NCBI RefSeq assembly: GCF_037076345.1
Contig: NZ_AP024702.1
Coordinates: forward strand, 4,216,001-4,280,000
Reading direction: 5' to 3'
Length of the DNA stretch: 64,000 bases
DNA from: Haloferula helveola
GTDB taxonomy: Bacteria > Verrucomicrobiota > Verrucomicrobiia > Verrucomicrobiales > Akkermansiaceae
Positions 17,994-25,800 of this stretch are shown in pieces. Position 1 is the stretch's first letter; every line of letters starts with the position of its first letter. The position numbers and the translations under genes were made by a program. The notes under the pieces are model-generated. The model did not search any database. It was not told the origin of the DNA and saw nothing but the letters and a program-made list of their open reading frames with translations.

Positions 17994-19250
17994 TTATACG
18001 AGCATTTCGTGGATGGGCTGTCCCTCTTTCCGCACCACTCGCATCGGCCGCCCGTCGTGCGTGTAGAGCTCCTTGTTCAGGTCGATTCCAAGAGCCGCGA
18101 GCACCGTGGCGTGGATGTCGTAGGTGTTCACGACCCGTTCGGCCGGATCCATGCCGTCCTCGTCGGAGGCGCCGATGATCGAGCCGCCCTTGACGCCGCC
18201 GCCGGCCATGAAGGCACTGAACACGCGGGCCCAGTGATCGCGACCGCCGCCGTCGTTGATCCTAGGGGTGCGGCCGAACTCGCTGAGCACGATGACCAGC
18301 GTCTTGCTGAGCAGGCCGTTCGCGTTGAGGTCGCTGATCAGCGAGGCGATCGCGGGGTCCATCGTCGCGCCGTGGTTGCGCATGGCGTCGAAGATGTTGC
18401 CGTGGTTGTCGAAGCCGCCGCGGTTGACCTGGACGAAGCGCACGCCCTTCTCGACCAGCCGACGGGCCAGCAGCGCGCCGCGGCCGAACTCGGTCTCACC
18501 GTAGCGCTCGACCGTTTTCGGGTCCTCGTCCTTCAGGTCGAAGGCCTTCAGCGCCGGGCTTTCCATCAGGGCGACCGCGTCCTTGAGCGCGGTTTCAGCG
18601 GCCTTGTACTGCTCGGCGCCGGTCTGGCCCGTGGTGCGGGCGTTCATCTTGGCGAGAATCTCGAGGCGCTTCATGCCGCGCTCGTGGTGAATGCCCTCGG
18701 GGAAAGTCAGGTAGGGGTCCTTGTCGCCCGGTCGGCCGACGTAGTAGGCCTCGCATTGCTGGCCGAGGTAGCCGGCGCGGGCCGGCTGGCCGCTGATGCT
18801 GATGAAGGCCGGAAGGTCGCCGAGTGGTTCGCGCTCGTGGACGATCAGCGAGCCGAGTCCGGGGTGGGTGACATTCGGCGCCTGATTGAAACCGGTCTGC
18901 AGCTCGTACTGCGCGCGTCCGTGGTCGCCATTGGTGCCCTTGATCGAGCGGATCAGGGCGGCGTGGTGCATCTGCTTGGCGAGCTGCGGGAAGATCTCGG
19001 AGATCTCCATGTCCGGCACGCTGGTTTTGATCGGCGCGAACTCGCCCTGCACCTTGCGGCCCGGCTTCGGGTCCCACGTGTCGAGGTGGCTCATGCCGCC
19101 GCTGTTCCAGAAAAGAATCACGTGCTCGGCTTTGCCGCCGCCTTTCGGGGTCTGCGCGAGCAACTGGCTGATCGGCATTCCGAGGATCGACGCGCTGAAC
19201 ATCTTCAGCATGTGGCGTCTCGTGTAGTGGTAGTCTTGGCAACCGGACAT
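17994..19250 (-). CDS. DUF1501 protein with Tat-like leader
   Basis: A 418-aa DUF1501 protein (sulfatase/alkaline-phosphatase-like fold). The N-terminus carries YTRRHMLKMFSASILG, a twin-arginine export signal. Family landmarks include VILFWNSGGMSHLDTWDPKP, HHAALIRSI, GFDNHGNIFDAM and the C-terminal LVIVLSEFGRTPRIN followed by GRDHW. The reaction is unknown; DUF1501 genes nearly always sit beside DUF1549/DUF1553 genes, as here with the one 78 bp upstream, implying a joint function in the periplasm. It is five bases before the TPR/beta-module gene, which links the cytochrome pair to the ExbBD/TPR series. Confidence 0.92.
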   Translation of the reverse strand: MSGCQDYHYTRRHMLKMFSASILGMPISQLLAQTPKGGGKAEHVILFWNSGGMSHLDTWDPKPGRKVQGEFAPIKTSVPDMEISEIFPQLAKQMHHAALIRSIKGTNGDHGRAQYELQTGFNQAPNVTHPGLGSLIVHEREPLGDLPAFISISGQPARAGYLGQQCEAYYVGRPGDKDPYLTFPEGIHHERGMKRLEILAKMNARTTGQTGAEQYKAAETALKDAVALMESPALKAFDLKDEDPKTVERYGETEFGRGALLARRLVEKGVRFVQVNRGGFDNHGNIFDAMRNHGATMDPAIASLISDLNANGLLSKTLVIVLSEFGRTPRINDGGGRDHWARVFSAFMAGGGVKGGSIIGASDEDGMDPAERVVNTYDIHATVLAALGIDLNKELYTHDGRPMRVVRKEGQPIHEMLV

Positions 19251-19265
19251 GGGATCGATGGGTGT

Positions 19266-19313
19266 GTGGCTTCGCTGGGGCGGGCGGGTGGCTTCGCTTG
19301 GGTGGGCGGGCGG
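19266..19313. repeat. Imperfect two-copy direct repeat between DUF1553 and DUF1501 genes
   Basis: The unit GTGGCTTCGCTGGGGCGGGC (19266 onward) is repeated with small changes from 19288, in the 78-bp spacer between the two cytochrome-pair genes. It is G-rich on the plus strand. It may be a recent slippage product; no function is proposed. Confidence 0.5.
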
Positions 19314-19328
19314 CTTTGGTAAGTGAGG

Positions 19329-21779
19329 CTAAGGCAGGAAACGGAATTCGTGGCTGTTGAGGAGCGCCCAGCGGAGGTCGGCCATGCCGTCTCTCGGGGT
19401 CGGGGCGGATTTGAGGATCTCGAGGGCGTCGGCGGTTTCCTCGCTGGTGGGAGTGCGGGTCAGGATCTCGCGGTAGGCCCACTCGATGGCGCGGTCGTGT
19501 TGCTCGAACTCCATCAGCTTGTTGAGCGGCTCCATCGGTCCGACGCGCGACGCCTCGTGCGTGAGGCGGCCGTTCATCATCATGAGCTCCTGACGCAGCG
19601 AGGCGAACTCCTCGCGGAACTGGCCGAGTCCGTCGCGAGCCGGCTGGCCGAAGACGCGGAGGAAGTGGGCGGGCGGTGCCGGGGTGGCCATCCGCATGGC
19701 GCTGTCGAAGCGCGGGTTGTCGTCGACTTTGTCGATCTGCTCCTCGATGCGGTACTTCATCACCATCGACTGCTTCTCCTTCTGCATCGCGGCCATCTTC
19801 TCGGCCTCGATCTGCTCGTCCGACTTCATCTTCATCGTATCGAGCTCGGCCTTTTCCTTCGGGCTCAGGATCGAGTTGAAATCGAGCGAGAGCGACGACT
19901 CGAGGTCGTAGCCGTCGCCGCGCTTCGGCATCGGCATCTTCGGCGCCATTTCGGCCGGCTCGTCGCTGGAGTCGGGAGTCACCGCGACCATCTCGCCGGT
20001 CGGCACGCGGACCTGGCGGACGATCTCCTTCATGTTCGCGCCGGCGGGCCACTTGAAATCATCGAGGTGGCCGGCGACGACCACGCTGTCGTAGAGAACC
20101 TCGCTGAGCATCCGGCGCACAGGCGCGGCGGCGAAGTGCTTCTCGGACGCCTCGCGCTGGACCACGCCAACATCGGCCGACAGGTGCGACCGCTGGTAGG
20201 CGTCGCTGAGCATGATGATCTTGATCAGGCTCTTGAGGTCGTAGCCGCTGGCGACGAACTCGTGTGACAGGAAGTCGAGGGTCGAGGCGTGCCGCATTTC
20301 GTTGTAATCGGAGAAGTTGTCGAGCGGCTCGACGAATCCGCGCCCGATCAGCTCGGCCCAGACGCGGTTGACGAAGGCGCGGGCGAAGTAGGGATTGCGC
20401 GGGTCGGTGATCATCGCTGCGAGCTGGTTGCGCAGCTCGCTGGCGCGGTAGATATCCTTCAGGACTTCAAGGTCGCGGCTTTCCTTCTTCGCTTCCTCCA
20501 GAACCGGATCGGACTCGCGGCCGACGGTCGGCTCGATCGAGTCGAGCAGGGCGTCGAGCGACGCGTCCTTCTCCCCCTCCTTGGCAGCGACTTCCGCCTG
20601 GGCGCGCTTTTCTTCGAACCGCTTCACCCAATGCGGCGGTGTCTCGAACTCGGCTTCGGAGAATGGGAAAGCGGGCGTGACCGGGCGGCGCTGGTCGGCC
20701 TCGGCCTTGTCTTCCGGCGGCCACAGGACCGTCATTTCGTGACCCTCGGTCGTATAGACCATGCCTCGCTGGCGACTCTGGACCTGCTTGGTCTTTCCGA
20801 AGAAGGCGGCCAGCTCGTAGAAGTCTTTCTGCTCCCAGTCGTCGAACGGGTGATCATGGCACATCGCGCAACCGATCCTGACGCCGAGGAATACCTGAGA
20901 GGTCGCGGCGGCGAGTTCCATCGGGTTGGTGTCGTCCCCGAGGATGTATCCGACCGCCGGATTGGCATTCGGTTTGCCGGAGGCGGCGATGAGTTCGCGG
21001 ACCATCTCGTCGTAGGGTTTGCCCTTGGCGAGGCTCTTGTTGACGTAGGCAAGGAGCTGGTTGCCGCCGGTCACATTCGAGCGGATCCGCATCATGTCCG
21101 CCATGAAGATCGTCCAGCGATCGGCGAAACGCGGGTCCTTGAGGAGCTCGTCGACGAGTTTTTCGCGCCGGTCCGGTCCCCAGCTCTCGAAGCGCTTGAT
21201 CTCCTCCATCGTCGGGATGCGTCCGATCAGGTCGACGGTCGCGCGACGGAGGAATGCCTCGGAGCCGATTGTCGGAGTGGTCACCACCTCCTCGTCGGCG
21301 TTCTCACGCTTGAGGATATCGTCGAGCATCACCGCGGCCTCCGCGAGATCCTTCGGCGCGCGATCGGGGATTGCGACCCGCTTGACCTCGGTCGGCTTTC
21401 GTTCCTCAAGGACGACGCCTTCCGGCCAGTTCGCCCCGGTGCGGACCCACTCGGTGAGCAGAGCCAATTGCTCGGAGGTGAGCGCCTGGCCCTCGTCGGG
21501 CATGAAGCCCTCGTCGATCGGGCGAAGGTGGGTGCGGAGGATCAGTTCGCTCTCGTCCGGCTTGCCGGGGACGATCGTGAACCCCTCGTCGCCGCCCTCC
21601 ATCATGGCAGCGTGGGTCTCCATCCGGAGGTTGCCCTTGGCCTTGCCCTCCTTGTGGCAGCGGACGCAGTTCGACTCGAGGATCGGCTGGATGTCCCGGC
21701 GGAAATTCGGCGCGTCCCCGAACCCTGCGGTCGCGGTCGCCAACAGGCAGGGAATCAGAAGGGCGGAGGACTTGGACAC
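19329..21779 (-). CDS. Exported cytochrome: PSCyt1, DUF1549, DUF1553
   Basis: An 816-aa protein starting at GTG 21779 with the leader SKSSALLIPCLLATATAGFG. PSCyt1 haem motif CVRCH at 38-42 is followed by FMPDEGQALTSEQLALLTEWV. DUF1549 covers about 150-320 with VDLIGRIPT and CAMCHDHPFDDW (304-315), and DUF1553 covers about 450-810 (MITDPRNPYFARAFVNRVW). A highly charged, Met/Lys/Glu-rich insert at about 630-670 (EKAELDTMKMKSDEQIEAEK) is probably a coiled coil and is not seen in the other two copies in this window. It heads the long minus-strand series and is likely the first gene of the operon, with the promoter expected in 21780-22024. Confidence 0.92.
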   Translation of the reverse strand: MSKSSALLIPCLLATATAGFGDAPNFRRDIQPILESNCVRCHKEGKAKGNLRMETHAAMMEGGDEGFTIVPGKPDESELILRTHLRPIDEGFMPDEGQALTSEQLALLTEWVRTGANWPEGVVLEERKPTEVKRVAIPDRAPKDLAEAAVMLDDILKRENADEEVVTTPTIGSEAFLRRATVDLIGRIPTMEEIKRFESWGPDRREKLVDELLKDPRFADRWTIFMADMMRIRSNVTGGNQLLAYVNKSLAKGKPYDEMVRELIAASGKPNANPAVGYILGDDTNPMELAAATSQVFLGVRIGCAMCHDHPFDDWEQKDFYELAAFFGKTKQVQSRQRGMVYTTEGHEMTVLWPPEDKAEADQRRPVTPAFPFSEAEFETPPHWVKRFEEKRAQAEVAAKEGEKDASLDALLDSIEPTVGRESDPVLEEAKKESRDLEVLKDIYRASELRNQLAAMITDPRNPYFARAFVNRVWAELIGRGFVEPLDNFSDYNEMRHASTLDFLSHEFVASGYDLKSLIKIIMLSDAYQRSHLSADVGVVQREASEKHFAAAPVRRMLSEVLYDSVVVAGHLDDFKWPAGANMKEIVRQVRVPTGEMVAVTPDSSDEPAEMAPKMPMPKRGDGYDLESSLSLDFNSILSPKEKAELDTMKMKSDEQIEAEKMAAMQKEKQSMVMKYRIEEQIDKVDDNPRFDSAMRMATPAPPAHFLRVFGQPARDGLGQFREEFASLRQELMMMNGRLTHEASRVGPMEPLNKLMEFEQHDRAIEWAYREILTRTPTSEETADALEILKSAPTPRDGMADLRWALLNSHEFRFLP

Positions 21780-22024
21780 GGCTTGGGAACTTCGGCGAAA
21801 ATCGACTTCGATTCAAACCATTACCCCGCGCCGTTGAAATTCCTTACGTGATCTTTTCGCGAGAATCTCCGGGGGGTGGAGGTGCAGCCGGCGGGAAATC
21901 GCGAAATTCGCGAAAAGGCTCGGTGGAGTCGCAGAAAGGCTCGACAGGGCCGACTGCCGTCAGAACGGGTGCCGGTCCGGGATTTGGCGCAATTCCGCGA
22001 ATGTCCGCGGTTCGCCCGGAGGTG
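21780..22024. other. Intergenic region upstream of the long operon
   Basis: This 245-bp gap separates the first gene of the minus-strand operon from the SHD1-like gene, also minus strand. It should hold the operon promoter and the end of the SHD1-like transcript. It contains a short palindromic patch around 21896-21916 (AATCGCGAAATTCGCGAAAA). No clear terminator stem or sigma-70 promoter was identified by eye. Confidence 0.35.
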
Positions 22025-22792
22025 TCACGGATCGAGCTTCCGCTGCTCGAGGCTGATGTTCCCCTCGGTCACGGTCTTCACCAGCTTGCCGTCGATCAGG
22101 ATTCTCACCGAGCAGCCGATCAGCTGGTCCTTGCGACGTCCGCCGGGTTCCTTGACGACCGGCTGGATGAAGCTGGTGCCGTCCGGGTTGCGGACCGACT
22201 CGTTTTCGATGACCGGCTCCAGTTCTCCGGACACGATGCTGACCGGATCGGTGCGGAAGGTGACACGGCCGAGTTGGGTCAGCGTCTTGACGTCGATCGT
22301 GCCGCTCGCCTCCTTCGTCTCGCGCTCGGGCTCAAGGTAGCCTTGGACACCGTAGTAGACCGTGTATTCGAGAGTCACGTTGTCGTAGTCCCGCTTCGCC
22401 CGGTTGCTGATCTTGATCTCGTAACCGCTCGGGTAGATCCGGTCCTTGATCCGCTTCTCGGTCTTCTTGGTATACTTGTCGGTGTAGTCGTCGAGTTCGA
22501 CGTCGATGCTGTCGGCCATCGCCAGCCGCTCGCCGTTCTCGATCACGAACTTCTGGTCCGCCTCGCTGAGGACATCGATTTTGAACTTTTGGGTCCGGCG
22601 GTCGATCTTGACGCTGACGATCTTCGTCTCCGGATTGTAGCCGGTCAGGATCCCGACGAAGCTCTTCTTGCCGTCGGCGCTTTCGAAGCGGCGCTTCTGG
22701 GCGAGAAGGTCGAGCGGGTCTGCCTCGGCGGGGATGAAGCTGAGGCAGGCGATCGAGACGAGTGCCGGAAGGAGAAGGGTGCGAGCACGCAT
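22025..22792 (-). CDS. Exported SHD1-like domain protein
   Basis: A 255-aa protein. The ATG at 22792 gives a good leader (MRARTLLLPALVSIACLSFIPAEA); an earlier in-frame Met at 22831 lacks one. Residues about 36-85 (RRFESADGKKSFVGILTGYN ... EADQKFV) have the strand pattern and closing alpha turn of the SLA1 homology domain 1 seen in many planctomycete and verrucomicrobial exported proteins. The remaining part is a beta-rich domain with conserved-looking RDYDNVTLEYTVYY, suggestive of an immunoglobulin-like fold. It ends LVKTVTEGNISLEQRKLDP. Function unknown. It stands alone between the cytochrome operon and the giant secreted proteins. Confidence 0.75.
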   Translation of the reverse strand: MRARTLLLPALVSIACLSFIPAEADPLDLLAQKRRFESADGKKSFVGILTGYNPETKIVSVKIDRRTQKFKIDVLSEADQKFVIENGERLAMADSIDVELDDYTDKYTKKTEKRIKDRIYPSGYEIKISNRAKRDYDNVTLEYTVYYGVQGYLEPERETKEASGTIDVKTLTQLGRVTFRTDPVSIVSGELEPVIENESVRNPDGTSFIQPVVKEPGGRRKDQLIGCSVRILIDGKLVKTVTEGNISLEQRKLDP

Positions 22793-22885
22793 GACGTGGT
22801 TAAGGCTGCCAAACCGATTCCTCGGGAACAAGGCGCAAGACGCCTGATTGCCCAGAGCGTGCGGGAGGGGTGGCTTCAGGCATCG

Positions 22886-25800
22886 CTAGTCAAAGGGTGA
22901 TTCCGGGTGTGAGATGCGGAAAAAGGTCTGTGGAATCCCGGGGCTGTCGGTTCGCATTCGGATCTGCCAGTAAGGCCATTCGTAGGAGACGCTTACATTT
23001 GGCGGTAATCGGGTGGCCCAAGATGAGAGATCCGATGAGAACTGGAAATCGCTCGCCGGGTTCCCGTTGGAGTCCGCCGGGGCGATGAACTGGAATCGTA
23101 AAATGTTGCCCTCTCGATAGGGTGTCAGTGGCGGGTTATCTCCGGGCAGGGAGTAGGGGCTCGTGCCGTGATCCCAAAAAGTGCCCCCGTCCGGATGGGC
23201 TTCATCGGGGAGTACGAATACCGGGTAGCTGAGATTCTGTAGCTGGAACCATGACCGATCGTATTTGTCCTGAAGATTGAATACCGAGCGGCCAAGGTAG
23301 TAGGCGGTAGCTTGGCTGTAGCTGTGGTCGGGGAGCGTCGACGTGTAGTCCCCACCGATCCGGTGCAGCCGATGAGCCGTAGGGAACGGGAGCTCGGTCC
23401 AGATGTTGGTGGTGGTGTCGAATTCAAGGACTCCCTCGACCGACGGGAAGAGGATCTGATTCGGGCCGGTAGGCAATCCGGGATTGCGCGACTCGTGAGG
23501 GCTTTCCTTGAAAGATACCCTGCCGGTACGGATGTCGGTGAAGACGCCTCCGCTCCGACCGGTGCTCGAGAGGTAGAGGCTCTTCGCCCACCAGCCATTG
23601 GACAAAAGATTGGGTTCGACCGGATATACCGTAATCGGGATGCCATCAAAGGTTTCCAGCCGGCGGTCCGTCGCCACGTCCGGCCCGAAAGAACGGATCA
23701 CGGAGGAGTCCGTGCGAGTGAGTAATCCGTTCGCGAGGTTCCACCGCAGGTCCTGACAGCGAAGCTGTTCGCCTGCGGCGTGGGATCCCGTGAGTGAGTG
23801 ATCTCGGGTTGATTGGGGAAGAATTCGCCTCGTCCAAGAGTCGGTCTGCGGATCGAATGAGTCGACAATCGGGCGAAGGAGGATCGGATCCGTGTGACTG
23901 AGGTGGATTCGGCCGAGGGCGTCCATGGTCACCGATGCCTCGCTCTCCAACGTAACCGGAAGTGTCGAGTGCTGAGCCAGTACCCCGGATGAATCAAACT
24001 CGACCAATTGGTCTTCGGACACGGTGAGGAGATTCCCGACACGCGATGAGATGTCAGACGTTGGTCGGACTTCGACCCGGTAATCCCCGCCGGAGCGGGA
24101 TGTTCCGCCACTCGTAACCGTGAGGCTATACTTGCCGTTGTCGAATACGGAGAGATCGCTCAATCGGAGAACAGGACCGGTTTGGTCCGGCAACACGAGG
24201 CCGTCGTGCTTCCACGCGAACGATTCCGGGCCATCACCCACGACCAGAGGGTAGATTTCAAGTGAACCTCCCTCGACAGCCACAAGGTGCTCCTCACGCC
24301 AGCGCGGGCCAGGGGGGCGTTGCAAGCCGAGATCGATAAGTCCCAGCGCGGCATCGAATCCAAGCGGGGAGTGGTAGCCGGGGATCTCCCTTTGGGCCAA
24401 CTGCAGTGTTCCGTCCGGCAAAGAACTCACCGCGTGAGATTTCTCGGGTATCCTACGACGGCGGAGTTCGGCACCGGTGGAGGGGTCAAAGCAAAGGAGC
24501 CACGACTCGCGGCTGCTGATCCTGTCGATCAGCACAAGGGTCTCGTCCAGCCAGCATCCCGCGACCGGGTTGATGCAGGAGATGTGGGCTGCCGAGGATG
24601 GGGCATCAACGGAACGGGCACCACCCGGCCACGAGAAGATCCAAGGTGATTCCGGGTCCGGAATGACCAGCGGTCGCGTCAGAGGCGAGTGTCGGCCCAG
24701 TTCTTCCACGAAGTTCGAACCGATCGAAAGGGTCCATCCGGACGAATCATTGCCTCCGAAGCCGAGTTGGATCGGAATCCCGGTTTCCGGGTCGAAGGTG
24801 CCTGTTCTCAGTCCGGGCTGGACAGTTGGTCCGAGGGACACACCGTCGAAACCATAGGCCTGCGTTCCTGATGGGGTGATCACGATGAGGCGCCCGGGTT
24901 CGACCGCCAAGCCTTCACCGCCCGGAGCTACAGGGAACTCGAACGCTGGTTCGAGGCCATCGCCGATCGGATCGATTCGGATGCGGCGCTCGATTCCCGG
25001 GCCCGCCAAGAGTGTGCACAGATAGGCTCCGTCCGGAGTCACGAGGGCGTCCAGCACGACTCCGCCGAGATCAATGACTTCAGGGACGGAATCGGGACTG
25101 GAGTGGCGGGCTATCAGTCCCTGCTCGGCATGGACCGCCCAGAAGGTTCCGTCGGGTTCGAAATGGCCGAGTCGAGGCGTTCCGACGGCAACCGGGAAGC
25201 CCGAAGGCCTGAAGGGGAAGCAATCGATGGCGGAGGCGCTGACTTCACGGACCGTCCAAAATGGATCCCGTTCGAGGCTGCGACCAACAACGTGAACTTT
25301 GCCTTTCGAGGCCGAGACGACGTGTTCCCGGGGACTGACGGGTGTGGACGCCACCACGTCCAGTTGGGTGTCAATGATCCGGATTTGTGACTCGTCCCTG
25401 ACCAGGAACCGCTCATCCACTACAAGGCCTCCATCGAACCAAGGCGCGAGACCGCCAATAGGCAGCTCGAAGTTGGTCTGGCCGAACACCGGCCCCTCTC
25501 CGCTCAACAGCATGCCGGCATTTCTCCAGTGCCGAATCTCAGCGCCAAGATTCTGAATCGGAGTTCGCTCAACCTGAACCGTAGTGAACGTTCCTTCCGG
25601 TTCCTCCCTGTAGGATGAGATATCGTCGCCGGAGAAGGCGTAGAGCAAGCCGGTTTCGACATCCGGTGTGGCGCACGCCATAGTCAACCACTGGAGAGAC
25701 GTTTCGCCCGTTGGGATTTTTCGGCTCACCAACTCCGGTGGGACGACGACATGGATCCAGTCACCTTGCGCCCAGAAGAAGGGTGTGGCGGTGATGTAGT

